The notes: generated from the letters alone by a model not told the origin. Counted from the stretch's first letter, positions 8,857-17,983 are shown. The stretch: DNA of 64,000 bases from Microbispora hainanensis (GCF_036186745.1 NZ_CP108086.1:5580001-5644000); one strand, 5' to 3'. Program-made: numbers and translations.

Positions 8857-10288
8857 GAGCAATCGTCAAGACCTGTGGATCACGAGTTCCTAAGCAGCTG
8901 CTGGTGAGGGCTGATCGTCGGGGCGTTCGACGAGCTTGCCGTTGACGAAGGTGGCCCCGGCGCGGACCAGGGCGACGAGGTGGGGTGCGTTGACCGCGCG
9001 CCAGCGGGCCTGGGCCGACTCGATCAGCTTGAACGCCATGGCCAGCCCTGCCGCCCGTGAACCGGGGCCTTTGGTGACCTTGGTGCGGTGCCGGACTGTG
9101 GCGAACGTCGACTCGATGGGGTTGGTCGTGCGCAGATGCACCCAATGCTCGGCTGGGAAGTCGTAGAAGGCCAGCAGTTCGTCCACGTCGTCGACGACCT
9201 TGGCCACGGCCTTGCCGTACTTGGCCCCGTAAGCGGCCTGGAACGCCTTCACCGCCGCCAGGGCGTGGTCTTTGTCCTCGGCGTTCCAGATCTCCGCCAA
9301 CGCCTTCTTCGCGCCGCTCTGTGCGGACTTCGGCATGGCTCCCAGCACGTTGGCGATTTTGTGAAACCAGCACCTTTGAGCCCTGGCCTGCGGGAACACC
9401 TCACCGAGGGCGGCCCAGAACCCCAGTGCGCCGTCCCCGACGGCCAGCACCGGCGCGCGCATCCCCCGCCGTTTGCAATCGCGCAGCAGGTCGGCCCACG
9501 ACTCGGTCGACTCGCGGTAGCCGTCGGACAGCGCGATGAGCTCCTTACGGCCGTCGGCGCGCACGCCGATCATCACCAGCAGGCACAAACGGTGCTCCTC
9601 CAGGCGGACGTTGACGTGCACCCCGTCGGCCCACAGGTAGACGTAGTCCACGCCCGACAGGTCACGGTCGGCGAAGGCGCGCTGCTCGGCCTTCCACTGC
9701 TCGGTCAGCTTCGTGATGACCGGCGCCGACAGGCCGGCCGCCGAGCCGAGGAACTGCCCCAGCGCCGGGACGAAGTCACCGGAGGACAGGCCGTGCAGGT
9801 AGAGCAAGGGCAGCACTTCGGTGATCTTCGGTGTCTTGCGCGCCCAGGGCGGCAGGATCGCCGAGGAGAAGCGCTTGCGCTCGCCGGTGACCTCATCGAC
9901 GCGCCTGTCGTTGACCCTGGGCGCTTTGACCTCGATCGCGCCGGCCGCGGTGAGCACCTCGCGCGCGGCGTGGTAGCCGTTGCGCACGACCAGACGGCGT
10001 CCATCGTCGTCACGCTGATCGGAGAACTGGGCGATATAGGCGTCGACTTCGGCTTTGAGCGCTTCGGCGAGCATCCTGCGGGCGCCTTCCCGGACGATCT
10101 CGTCGATCAGGGAGGAGGAGACCGGGCCGTCTGTCATGCGGCGGTCGCCGTCAGCGGGGTCAGGGACTACGGTGAGCACGGGTGTGCCTTCCCGACCGAC
10201 GTTGGCGCGTCGGTCATGCATGAGACCTACATGATCATCGGGAAGGTACACCCCTTCCCTGAAGATCCACAGGTTCTAAGCATTGCTC
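8857..10288 (-). mobile_element. IS256-family insertion sequence, copy 1
   Basis: A 1,432-bp element whose ends read GAGCAATCGTCAAGACCTGT and, from the other side, GAGCAATGCTTAGAACCTGT, continuing into GGATC on both sides. It is flanked by an 8-bp direct repeat GGCCCCTG at 8849-8856 and 10289-10296, a fresh target-site duplication. It appears identical to the copy at 39947-41378, in the same orientation. Confidence 0.95.
8890..10179 (-). CDS. IS256-family (Mutator-type) transposase, copy 1
   Basis: About 429 residues from the GTG at 10179 (GGAAGG ribosome site; family members start MLTVVP). Typical segments include LIDEIVREGARRMLAEALKAEVDAYI, FSSAILPPWARKTPKITEVLPLLYLHGLSSGDF, YLWADGVHVNVRLEE (first catalytic D), AVGDGALGFW (second D) and TTNPIESTFATVRHRTKVTKG (catalytic E). 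It performs copy-out or cut-and-paste transposition. The sequence looks intact, so the element is probably active. Confidence 0.95.
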   Translation of the reverse strand: MLTVVPDPADGDRRMTDGPVSSSLIDEIVREGARRMLAEALKAEVDAYIAQFSDQRDDDGRRLVVRNGYHAAREVLTAAGAIEVKAPRVNDRRVDEVTGERKRFSSAILPPWARKTPKITEVLPLLYLHGLSSGDFVPALGQFLGSAAGLSAPVITKLTEQWKAEQRAFADRDLSGVDYVYLWADGVHVNVRLEEHRLCLLVMIGVRADGRKELIALSDGYRESTESWADLLRDCKRRGMRAPVLAVGDGALGFWAALGEVFPQARAQRCWFHKIANVLGAMPKSAQSGAKKALAEIWNAEDKDHALAAVKAFQAAYGAKYGKAVAKVVDDVDELLAFYDFPAEHWVHLRTTNPIESTFATVRHRTKVTKGPGSRAAGLAMAFKLIESAQARWRAVNAPHLVALVRAGATFVNGKLVERPDDQPSPAAA

Positions 10289-10345
10289 GGCCCCTGGTTT
10301 GCTTCCCGGACGAGTGGGGTGAAACGCAGAGGGGACGGCGGGCAC

Positions 10346-11149
10346 GTGGCGATCTACACTCGAACCGTGGCCCCTGATGAGACCCGAGGCTCAGCCAAAG
10401 ATCTTGCTCGCGACGAACTGATCTTGGCGCAGTCTGCTTTCTATTTGGATGAACAGGGCGATGTCGAAGCTGCGGCCCTTCTTCTAGATGTCGCGGATAT
10501 CGATTTTATCGCGTGGGAACGCGACTACGACATAACAAATTATCGGGCCTGCCTGAACGCCCCCGGGTGGCTGGCTAAACGTTTTACTCCAGAGATCATA
10601 GAGCGGGTCGAATCGGTCCTGAGGAAAATCGCAGCTCGCCATGACGTGCACATATATGACGTAGTCATTGGAGCCGCACTGCCATTCGTTGATCACACAT
10701 GGCGGGAATCTCTGTATGCGCGACTGTCTGGCGGTACCGTAACGAACCATGCTGTTCGGGTTGAGCCAGACCCGCGACTGCGGCGTGATGGGTTCAACTT
10801 TGACTCTCTCGAAGAGATCAAAGTTTACGACGCACTCAAGCGAGCCCAGGCCGACCTTGTAAAACATGATCCAGCCAATACAATTACGATCTTCCCTCTC
10901 CCTCTGGGACGTGTGGGCATTGGTTCGTCTTGGACTCCCGACTTTCTGGTGGTCAGACAAGGAAAGATCGGTCTTATCGAAGTGGATGGGCCTCACCACC
11001 GCGGACGAGCTGGCGCCGACACCACCAGAGATCGACACTGGAAAAACAGCGGAGTAATCCACATCGAAAGAATTTTAGTGGAAGAAACTAGCCTAGATAG
11101 GGATCTGGATCATCTTGTTCGCGCTTTCCTCCAGCGCATCCTTAGATGA
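10346..11149 (+). CDS. PD-(D/E)XK nuclease-like protein with C-terminal DUF559/Vsr-like fold
   Basis: 267 residues from the GTG at 10346 (AGGGGA upstream). The C-terminal third reads SSWTPDFLVV, then GLIEVDGPHH, TTRDRHWKNSGVIHIERI. This is the D...ExD/H pattern and closing strand of DUF559/very-short-patch-repair-type endonucleases. The N-terminal 180 residues are unassigned and may sense a target or partner. Codons are more AT-rich than in the flanking elements. It sits immediately beside IS256 copy 1 and starts a run of nuclease-like genes, suggesting a defence or DNA-processing role. Exact function is not recognised. Confidence 0.65.
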   Translation: MAIYTRTVAPDETRGSAKDLARDELILAQSAFYLDEQGDVEAAALLLDVADIDFIAWERDYDITNYRACLNAPGWLAKRFTPEIIERVESVLRKIAARHDVHIYDVVIGAALPFVDHTWRESLYARLSGGTVTNHAVRVEPDPRLRRDGFNFDSLEEIKVYDALKRAQADLVKHDPANTITIFPLPLGRVGIGSSWTPDFLVVRQGKIGLIEVDGPHHRGRAGADTTRDRHWKNSGVIHIERILVEETSLDRDLDHLVRAFLQRILR

Positions 11150-11290
11150 TGCAAGGGCCTCGCCGCTGATTTTGGGCCTATCTGGAAAATATTCAGAAAG
11201 GTCAATGAAGATCAGAGCCTTAGCCTCATCGCGCTGGGTGATGGCTAGAGGCTGAAATCGTCCGACAGGCTCAATGAGTTCAACCTGTTA
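11140..11290 (-). pseudogene. Short unassigned coding remnant, minus strand
   Basis: The minus strand reads about 60 codons without a stop (ELIEPVGRFQPLAITQRDEA, later IFIDLSEYFPDRPKISGEAL) but has a stop just upstream and no start codon. Its protein-like composition suggests the tail of a lost gene convergent to the nuclease gene. No family is recognised. Confidence 0.3.
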
Positions 11291-11331
11291 GGCCGACTCG
11301 AATTTCTACCGCGCTACCAGATGGAGGATGA

Positions 11332-12267
11332 ATGACCGGAACGTCAGGCTTCAAGAAGATCAGCCCACTTGCCTATGATGCGTTAGCAGATTCACTCTCT
11401 CTAATTTTCTGGTACAAGAAGTCGCTAGCGCGCTTCCTGCGTGCCGCGCTGCGAGAATACCCGGAACTCTTAGTTGGCTTGGATCTGGAAAACGCACCTA
11501 AGCGAGATACTGTCGATGCACTAGTCTCTCGACTGATGCACGGAGAACGCAAGTATCAGTCAGTATCTATTAGTCTGATGCTTGAGATCTCCTCGATGGA
11601 GCGCTTTAGAGAGTTAGAGCAACTTGAAGACCCTAGCTGGCTAGAGCGTGCGCAGCAGGCTGTTGCGGATCTTAGCGATCTGACAACTCAGCACCGCGAG
11701 ATAGCAGAAGAGCATGCGCGATTTGCGAAAGAATTGGCAAATGCCGTCGAAGAAGCGGAGAAGGGGCGCGCAACTTCCAAGGCTCTGGACGAGTTGAAGC
11801 AGCAATTCCTTGTGCTGCATTCACTTTCGGACCCCCAAGCGCGAGGACGTAAATTCGAAGGATTTCTCAACGATCTTTTCTGGCTTTTTGATTTCAATCC
11901 GAGGGCGGCCTACTCGTTAGAACTAGAGCAAATCGACGGGGCATTCAGCTTTGACACCGACGATTATGTGCTGGAAGCCAAGTGGCTGAAAGGTGTTGTA
12001 TCTCGTGAGCAGTTAGATGTGTTCGGGATGAAGATCGCACGCAAGGGAAAGAATGCTCTAGGTCTTTACGTGAGCATCAATGGATTCAGCTCTGACGCAT
12101 TGAAGCAGTACGAGTCGGCATCATCCTTCATCACAATGGACGGCTCCGACATCTTCATGATCCTTGATGGTCGCGTTCGACTGGACGATCTACTTCTTCG
12201 CAAGAAACGATATGTCAACGAGACCGGTGATTGTTATTTTCCGGCTACCCGCATGTTGGGTGAATAG
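11332..12267 (+). CDS. Restriction-endonuclease-like protein with central coiled coil
   Basis: 311 residues; ATG preceded by GGAGGATGA. The N-terminal half is helical and the middle (TTQHREIAEEHARFAKELANA) looks coiled-coil. A C-terminal PD-(D/E)XK-like core follows: RGRKFEGFLNDLFWLFDF, QIDGAFSFDTDDYVLEAKW (D...ExK) and SREQLDVFGMKIARKGKNALG. Such cores occur in stand-alone restriction-like genes of defence islands. The protein probably cuts or binds DNA as a dimer. No methyltransferase is encoded nearby, so it is not a classical restriction-modification system. The gene is AT-richer than the chromosome average here, suggesting transfer. Confidence 0.7.
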   Translation: MTGTSGFKKISPLAYDALADSLSLIFWYKKSLARFLRAALREYPELLVGLDLENAPKRDTVDALVSRLMHGERKYQSVSISLMLEISSMERFRELEQLEDPSWLERAQQAVADLSDLTTQHREIAEEHARFAKELANAVEEAEKGRATSKALDELKQQFLVLHSLSDPQARGRKFEGFLNDLFWLFDFNPRAAYSLELEQIDGAFSFDTDDYVLEAKWLKGVVSREQLDVFGMKIARKGKNALGLYVSINGFSSDALKQYESASSFITMDGSDIFMILDGRVRLDDLLLRKKRYVNETGDCYFPATRMLGE

Positions 12268-12504
12268 GTCTGGCGCAGTCACGCCAGCGAGAGGAAACGA
12301 AATGCCTCGAGCTGCACGCCGCGTCGTTTTACCCCTAGGGCCTCGCAAGGCCGCTCGACCAGCACAGCAGACCATCCAACCCACGTCGTCAGGATGGAGC
12401 GTGTGTACCTGGGGGCCGGCAAGCGAGCCATAATCTTGAGCTAATCGTGATCGCGTTCGTCGGTCATCCGATCCTTCACATTCACCACCTCGCGGAGAGA
12501 GTGC
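12268..12504. other. Intergenic, degenerate repeat shared with 13.98 kb
   Basis: Non-coding. The segment about 12350-12400 (CGACCAGCACAGCA ... GTCGTCAGGATGG) resembles about 13985-14035 (CGACCAGCGCAGCA ... GTCGGCAGGATGG), implying an old duplication around the nuclease genes. Confidence 0.4.
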
Positions 12505-13026
12505 ATGAGCTCCTTCTTATCTCAATTGCCAGCATTACTTGGCGTAGTGATCGGCGCACTTGGATCTTACATGGCGACCAGCCTAAACGAGCGCTCGCGG
12601 TGGAGGCGTCAGTACGCAACACGGTGGGATGCGGAGCGTCATAGGACGTATGTTGAATACGCTCACGCTGTCCGGGCTGTCATCCTATTGTGTGGGCGAT
12701 TAGCTGCGGCGCGAGGGATAACTGACCATTATAGTAAGACTGCATTGAGCGACATCGAAAACGGTCTGCAAGAGCTGAACCGTGCTTCTTTGGAGCGTGC
12801 ATGGAGGTTCGAGTCTGTCCTACTGCTGGGAGATCAGGACACAATCAATGCAGCAGATAGATGGAGTGCAGTTGCGGAACAACTGCAAGACTTTGCACGA
12901 GGAGAGAAAACGAATCCGGAAGAATGGGAAAGGATCTATAGGGAAGCGTATGCGGCAAAGGATGAATTCCTGTCGAAAGCCAGAAAGCACCTAGGTGTCG
13001 ATGTCGCCCCTCTCGTCCAACGATGA
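12505..13026 (+). CDS. Membrane-anchored hypothetical protein
   Basis: 173 residues. A single N-terminal hydrophobic segment (LPALLGVVIGALGSYMATSL) is followed by a basic NERSRWRRQYATRWDAERHR stretch and a helical cytoplasmic domain. Similar small proteins with one anchor and an ER/R-rich helix are widespread in actinobacteria with no assigned function. It precedes the Mrr-like gene by 19 bp and is probably co-transcribed with it. In this context it might be a membrane partner of the nuclease, but that is speculative. Confidence 0.6.
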   Translation: MSSFLSQLPALLGVVIGALGSYMATSLNERSRWRRQYATRWDAERHRTYVEYAHAVRAVILLCGRLAAARGITDHYSKTALSDIENGLQELNRASLERAWRFESVLLLGDQDTINAADRWSAVAEQLQDFARGEKTNPEEWERIYREAYAAKDEFLSKARKHLGVDVAPLVQR

Positions 13027-13045
13027 TGTGCAGGAGCAAATATCA

Positions 13046-13828
13046 ATGAAAAAACCGGAGTGGAAGAATTATGAAATTGCCGTCGGAAGCCTGATGGAGG
13101 AGCTTGGGTTCGATGTGCAGATCAATGAAAGAATAGAGGGTGTTCGAGGGGTTCATGACATTGATGTGACTGCTCGAATGAACATTGGCGGAATAACCCA
13201 GCTATGGGTAATCGAATGCAAGAAATGGAATAGGCCCGTTCCGAAAGAGCGAGTACTAACTTTACTCGGGATCGTTAGCGACGTCGGCGCCGACAGGGGG
13301 CTGATGTTCTCAGATCGTGGCTTTCAGTCGGGTGCGATCCGCGCCGCCTCGAACGCGAATGTAACTCTTACGAGCCTCGAAGACTTTCGCCAGGACGCGG
13401 CGCAAGAAATACATAGACTGCGACTGAGGCGAATGAACGAAGAGATAAACAAGCTCCTGCAAAGTTTTTACGCCTTGGGACAGCTGACCGAGCCGGATCG
13501 TAGCCGAGTTCTGGCGCGCTACATTGGACCGACCGACATACTTGGCGAGAAAAGCCCTCTCGCGCTAACTGGCCAGCTTACTTTTATTCGCAGCACAGTG
13601 GATCAGGCCGAACAGAATGAATGGCCAGTGCCTTTCATTCCTATGGACAGTAGCGTCCCTTTCTATGTTGCTGACTGGCCTACATTCTATGTGCTGATCG
13701 AGGGAAAGATTGAAACTTGCAAGAGGATATATGAACACATGACAGGGTTCGGTGGTGAGGTTTTGGACTGGACGGAACTACAGCCATCCGAAATGACCGA
13801 GCTAATCAATCGGATTCGAGCCAATTGA
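13046..13828 (+). CDS. Mrr-type restriction endonuclease-like protein
   Basis: 260 residues from the ATG at 13046 (CAGGAG upstream). The N-terminal domain has AVGSLMEELGFDVQ, GVHDIDVTARM and LWVIECKKWNRPVPKERV, the full D...ExK restriction_endonuc_4/Mrr core. LGIVSDVGADRGLMFSDRGF matches the following helix and strand. The C-terminal 130 residues are unassigned. Mrr-type proteins cleave foreign or modified DNA. The frame opened upstream at 12995 overlaps the preceding gene, but the later start has the better ribosome site. It is the third PD-(D/E)XK gene in 3.5 kb. Confidence 0.8.
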   Translation: MKKPEWKNYEIAVGSLMEELGFDVQINERIEGVRGVHDIDVTARMNIGGITQLWVIECKKWNRPVPKERVLTLLGIVSDVGADRGLMFSDRGFQSGAIRAASNANVTLTSLEDFRQDAAQEIHRLRLRRMNEEINKLLQSFYALGQLTEPDRSRVLARYIGPTDILGEKSPLALTGQLTFIRSTVDQAEQNEWPVPFIPMDSSVPFYVADWPTFYVLIEGKIETCKRIYEHMTGFGGEVLDWTELQPSEMTELINRIRAN

Positions 13829-14938
13829 TTGACTTATCGGGAGGTGGCGATTCAGAACTACGTCGTGTGATCCGAGCGCGGCCCCACGGCTGCGCCTCAG
13901 TCTGATGCTGGGGCACATAGGGGGCACAAGACACCGTGAAACGTCGGCAGCCAACGACCACCGACGCGAGACCAGAAGACCGCCCGACCAGCGCAGCAAG
14001 TATCCCGACGCAGGTCGGCAGGATGGCGATCAGAGTTCCGCTTCAGCGTCAGCCCTGGCTTGCGTCTCCGTCGTCGGCCCGCGCACCTCAGTTCCGTTCT
14101 GGTTCCGCCCGAGGCCGTAAAACGTCGGAAGTCAGTAGGAGACGTTGAGAGCCGTATTGCCAGGTCAGGGCACTACTCCATGGCATACGCCCAGGTGGAG
14201 AGGCGGCAGGAGAGAGTTCGAGTTCTACTGCGGCATCTGAGGAAAGGAACCACGCCGGCGTGCCCGTTGCGTGCCCGTACGGTCGGCGGTCCGCAGGGAA
14301 TTACGGGGACTCACGGTCGCTCGACCCGTATACCCCCAGGTCAGCGGTTTGGCAGTTTAGACGGCGTGATGTTAAGAGACCTCCCGAGCTGCTAGCGCGC
14401 CATACCGATCCTGGCAGCTATCGGGGCCGGGGGAGAGTGGTCCATACGGACCGGGCACCTCTTCAGGCAGTTCGCAAAGCGTGAGGTTCGGCACGCCCAG
14501 GCTCGCTGGGGTGCACCAGGGGCACTTCACTCAGCAGCAGGGCCCGACAGGCGCGGCTCCTCTCCAGGCTCGCCGTCGCAATAGTCGACCGAATCGCCGG
14601 AGCGGGCACAGGCCCGCAGCGATGAGATAAGCCCGTGCCCGTAGATCATCAGCGAATCCACCCGGCACCGCCCTTCGTATCGGGGATCACAACCGGCCCA
14701 GTCGGATCGTAATCACATCGACACAAGGTGTCATTAGCACGGGTGTTCGCGTCGTTCGGTCTGCACAGGCACCGTGCCTCTCTCGGAGCCGCCGGTAAGA
14801 AGGCGATGGCGGAGGTGTCCGCTGGGGACCATCCGGGGACCACACGCTATGCGCACAGCCGAACAACGGGCACGTGTGCTCACCTTGCCCTCGCGCCTCT
14901 GAATACGACTGAGCTGCAATAACGACTACACCAACGTC
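13829..14938. other. Long non-coding or degraded stretch before the tRNA scar
   Basis: About 1.1 kb without a convincing gene in any frame: short frames lack homology, start sites and codon bias. The direct GGGGCACATAGGGGGCAC repeat near 13910 and the degenerate duplication near 13985 suggest leftover mobile-element end sequence. Minus-strand frames crossing the tRNA fragment are artefacts of that RNA. Confidence 0.5.
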
Positions 14939-14981
14939 CTGGGGGTCAAGGGGTCGTGGGTTCAAATCCCGCCGTCCCGAC
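14939..14981 (+). other. 3' part of tRNA-Pro(GGG), probable attachment site
   Basis: From the anticodon loop CTGGGGG the sequence continues as a normal tRNA: anticodon stem TCAAG, T-arm GTGGG-TTCAAAT-CCCGC and acceptor strand CGTCCCG plus discriminator A. The 5' half is absent; the bases upstream do not pair with TCAAG. This is the usual product of integration into a tRNA 3' end, leaving a displaced copy at one junction. The isotype is inferred from the GGG anticodon loop and G37. Confidence 0.75.
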
Positions 14982-15000
14982 ACTGTTCTAGCAGGTCAGA

Positions 15001-15034
15001 GCCACAGTTCCCAAGATCGGGGATTGTGGCTTTT
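15001..15034 (+). terminator. Rho-independent terminator after the tRNA fragment
   Basis: GCCACAGTTCCC, loop AAGATC, GGGGATTGTGGC, then TTTT: a 12-bp imperfect stem with a T run. It is the natural terminator of the tRNA, carried along in the junction sequence. Confidence 0.8.
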
Positions 15035-15571
15035 CTGTTGTGTCACCCAAGTGTCATCAAGAGTCGCCCTCCCGGACCGTGCCGCCCAGTGACAGATGTA
15101 TGTCCAGCGTGTCACCGCATTCGCCGGCTTTCTGGCTGGGGGAGTGCCTCGTGTTCAAGCGGACTATAGATCTACACCGTAAAGGGCCTCGCTTCTGGGC
15201 GGTGCGAACTCGATCAACAACGCATTGCCTGCGGAAGACCATTCGCAGACGCCTGTGGCTGCCGTGGTGAACCTTCCTGGCCACGACTTGGTGACCGTCG
15301 TTCGCCACACCGACGCGGAAGTGACGTGGAGAGCACGCAAGATCACGATCTACGGCTGGAGTCTTGGAAGCGTCCCAAGAGGAACCGCTCTCGTGAGGGG
15401 CATGGCGGGCAGCCGTTCGAGGATGGACTCCTGGCCTTCCTGATCACCCAGCTGCTCGCCGCACTCGAACCCGATCGTGCTCACGAGGCGTGAGAGACCC
15501 GAAGGTTGTGGGCGAGGTGGGTGCCACGGACGCCGACCACGAGAGCCACCCGCGTACTCCTGGGAAGCGCG
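15035..15571. other. Unassigned 0.5-kb stretch
   Basis: No gene recognised. A plus-strand frame around 15225-15440 has plausible composition but no known motif and no ribosome site. It may be relic sequence flanking the integration junction. Confidence 0.4.
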
Positions 15572-15976
15572 TCAGGGCTTCAGAAGTTCGACCATCAAAA
15601 CCTTCACACGGTCGTAGATCTCATTCCGTATCACGCGCACAGCATCGATGCCCTGCCCCGCCGGGTCGTCGAGTTTCCAGTCCTCGTACCGTTTGCCGGG
15701 GAGGATAGGGCATGCATCACCGCAGCCCATGGTGATGATCACGTCGGATGCCTCGACGGCGTCGGCAGTGAGCAGCTTCGGTCTTTCGGCACTGATGTCG
15801 ATGCCGACCTCGCGCATGGCGTCTACGGCGACGGGGTTGACCTGCTCCCTGGGCGCCGATCCGGCCGAACGTACCTGGACGCGGTCGCCGGCCAGATGCG
15901 CGAGCCAGCCGGCCGCCATCTGGGAACGGCCGGCGTTGTGTACGCACACGAACAGGACGCTGGGCATCGGAGGCAT
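15572..15976 (-). CDS. arsC: Low-molecular-weight-phosphatase-type arsenate reductase (copy 1)
   Basis: 134 residues from the ATG at 15976, which has GAAGGGA six bases upstream; the longer frame to 16120 lacks support. The P-loop VCVHNAGRSQ and RSAGSAPREQVNP near the N-terminus and TMGCGDACPILPGKRYEDW with the two resolving cysteines identify a cytosolic ArsC that reduces arsenate to arsenite using a thiol relay. It is transcribed in the same direction as, and downstream of, the PiT transporter. This pairing makes sense because arsenate enters through phosphate systems. A second arsC lies at 38.3 kb. Confidence 0.93.
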   Translation of the reverse strand: MPPMPSVLFVCVHNAGRSQMAAGWLAHLAGDRVQVRSAGSAPREQVNPVAVDAMREVGIDISAERPKLLTADAVEASDVIITMGCGDACPILPGKRYEDWKLDDPAGQGIDAVRVIRNEIYDRVKVLMVELLKP

Positions 15977-16211
15977 GGATGGTCCCTTCGATCTGTCTGG
16001 GAGTTCCTGATATTCGTTCTGGCCGATGGCCACCGGTCCTCGAAGCGGTGCTCCCGCCGCATGCGACCGCAGGGCTCCTCCGTCGCTGTCCTCCGTGGCC
16101 GAGATGACGCGAGGCGACAAGGGGGCATCCTCGGTTGACGTACGCCGCCTCGGTCCACCAGGCCTCCTGCTGAGACGGCATTGCCGTCGACCGTCCAGTC
16201 TGGTGCGCGCG

Positions 16212-17243
16212 CTACCTGAGCAGTAGATACGCCCCTGCGGCTACGGCGGCGGCGACAGGCGGTGTGCACAACCAAGCGATCAGAAGGTCACGGACCGTCT
16301 TCTTGTTGAGCCTGGACAGGTCATTGGCCGCGATGCCGGAGATGGCCCCTGCCGACACCTGCGTGGTCGACATGGGCAAGCCCAACATGGCACCCAGTCC
16401 GACGAGGCTCGCGGTCGTGAGATTGGCGGTGAAACCCTCGACATGAGGAATCTTGATAACGGAGTACGCGAGCCGGTCGGCGATGCGAGAGCCCGCCACG
16501 ACACCTCCGATGGCCATCGCCGCGGTGACGGCGAACAGCAGACCGGTCGGGGTCATACCGCCCACCAGTGCGAAGGAGCCGATGGCAACGATCTTGGGCG
16601 CGTCGTTGAGGCCCCGGGCGAAGCTCGCCAGGCCACTTGTCGCCCAGTGGGCGATTCCGATGGCTTGCTGCGCCTTGGTCCGCTCGACCTGTGCCGTCAA
16701 GGTCGCGACCGGCGCGGCGTCACCGTCCGGGGCCGGAACCGGGATTCGTTCCGTTCTCGCAGTACGGATCGACACGACTTTCCGGGTGATGATTCCTAAT
16801 ACGGCTGAGATGGCATAGGCCACCAGGATGCTCAGCAGCAGCGGCTGCACGACCTTCCCGAGCAGTCCGTTCCACTCGACCGCGGAGCCGGCGAACAGGC
16901 TTCCTGCACCAAGAAGCGAGCCGACCAGGGCGTGGGTGGTGGAGACGGGCAACTTCAGGACGGTGGCCAAGACGACCCAGAAGATGGTTCCGATCAGCAC
17001 CGCGACCGTGAAAGCCGGGGTGGGCGTGGCGGAGACGATGCCTTTGGAGAAGAGTTCGGTCATCTTCGAGGCCAACGTCAACGAGACGAGGCACCCGAGA
17101 GTGGTGGCTACGGTGCCCCATGCGATGGCCGTGCGGATCTTCGTCACGCCCGCGCCGGCGAGCGTGGCGACACCCTTCGGTACGTCGTTCGCTCCGTTGG
17201 CCGCGGCCAGTAAGAGCACGAGCACAAGTACGAGCACTTCCAT
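16212..17243 (-). CDS. pit: PiT-family inorganic phosphate transporter
   Basis: 343 residues, about ten membrane segments. The duplicated PiT signatures are clear: NGANDVPKGVATLAGAG near the N-terminus and RGLNDAPKIVAIGSFAL in the second half, plus the paired LPVSTTHALVGS and LPMSTTQVSAGA. A charged cytosolic loop (RTARTERIPVPAPDGD) divides the halves. It imports phosphate, usually as a metal-phosphate complex with protons, and can also admit arsenate. No PhoU-like DUF47 gene accompanies it here, but arsC lies 235 bp downstream. Confidence 0.92.
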   Translation of the reverse strand: MEVLVLVLVLLLAAANGANDVPKGVATLAGAGVTKIRTAIAWGTVATTLGCLVSLTLASKMTELFSKGIVSATPTPAFTVAVLIGTIFWVVLATVLKLPVSTTHALVGSLLGAGSLFAGSAVEWNGLLGKVVQPLLLSILVAYAISAVLGIITRKVVSIRTARTERIPVPAPDGDAAPVATLTAQVERTKAQQAIGIAHWATSGLASFARGLNDAPKIVAIGSFALVGGMTPTGLLFAVTAAMAIGGVVAGSRIADRLAYSVIKIPHVEGFTANLTTASLVGLGAMLGLPMSTTQVSAGAISGIAANDLSRLNKKTVRDLLIAWLCTPPVAAAVAAGAYLLLR

Positions 17244-17682
17244 GGGTATGCCTCCGGGGGGTTGCGGTGCTCGTGGGGGAGCGCGCAGCGAGAGGTATGG
17301 CGGGGCCTGGCTACACGTCGGCGGGCATCAGACCGGAGAGCGATCTCGGAACCGGCGCATCAGGCGCCGTCTTCTGCAGGGTCAGCAGTCGCAGTTCCCC
17401 AGGGGTCGTCGCACGTCCTGCGGCCGGCGGGGGACTCGCCCGGCCGCGGACCACGGGATCTCCGCGGCCGTAATCCTTTTCCAATGCATCCGAGTTCCAA
17501 TGCATCCGAGGAATTCCGCAAGGCATTGCGGATCAGGGCGGCGCGGGCCCGCCTCGGGGACTCGTGGCGAGGTGCGGTAATGCTGTAATTCTGTCGTACG
17601 GCCTGTTCGACGTGCACGCATCACCAACCTTCGGATCGTCGATCCGCTGTCCGATGAAAACAGCGTCAGGACTATCGAAACC

Positions 17683-17940
17683 ATCGTCAAGACCTGTAAA
17701 TGAAGATCATGTAAACAGTTATTGACTGCCTTGACCACCGATCGTGTCGTGGGCCGGGCTGTACGGCCGCCGATGTCCGGGTGCCGACATCCTGCTCGCC
17801 CGATCACAGGATGTGCGGGCTGGTGAAATCGGCGGCTTTGTTGTACGGCGTGATTCCGAAAGGTTTCGTCATGGTGGTGTAACAATGGTCGTCTGCATGA
17901 ATAGCCAATCTCGTCAAGAGTCTTGACCATTCCCGCCGGC
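17683..17940. repeat. Possible solo ends of an IS256-related element
   Basis: ATCGTCAAGACCTGT near 17685 matches 15 bases of the left terminus of the two IS256 copies. A diverged complement (GTCTTGACCAT) occurs near 17930. Between them are about 240 bp with no transposase, compatible with a MITE-like deletion derivative. Confidence 0.4.
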
Positions 17941-17967
17941 CCCTTTTAATGTGCACCTGTCGGCTGG

Positions 17968-17983
17968 ATCGATAGTTATCAAT
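17968..17983. promoter_or_regulatory. Putative ArsR-type operator upstream of the OPT/RiPP operon
   Basis: ATCGATAGTTATCAAT, an imperfect inverted repeat 33 bp before the OPT start codon. It matches 13 of 16 positions of the repeat at 30847-30862 in front of the COG0523 gene. The ArsR encoded at 30359 is the obvious candidate binder. Confidence 0.55.

Noticed and set aside
14687-14983. Minus-strand ORF beginning MSGRRDLNPRPLDPQ
   Set aside because: It is the antisense translation of the tRNA-Pro 3' segment, a recurrent artefact; no coding signal beyond it.
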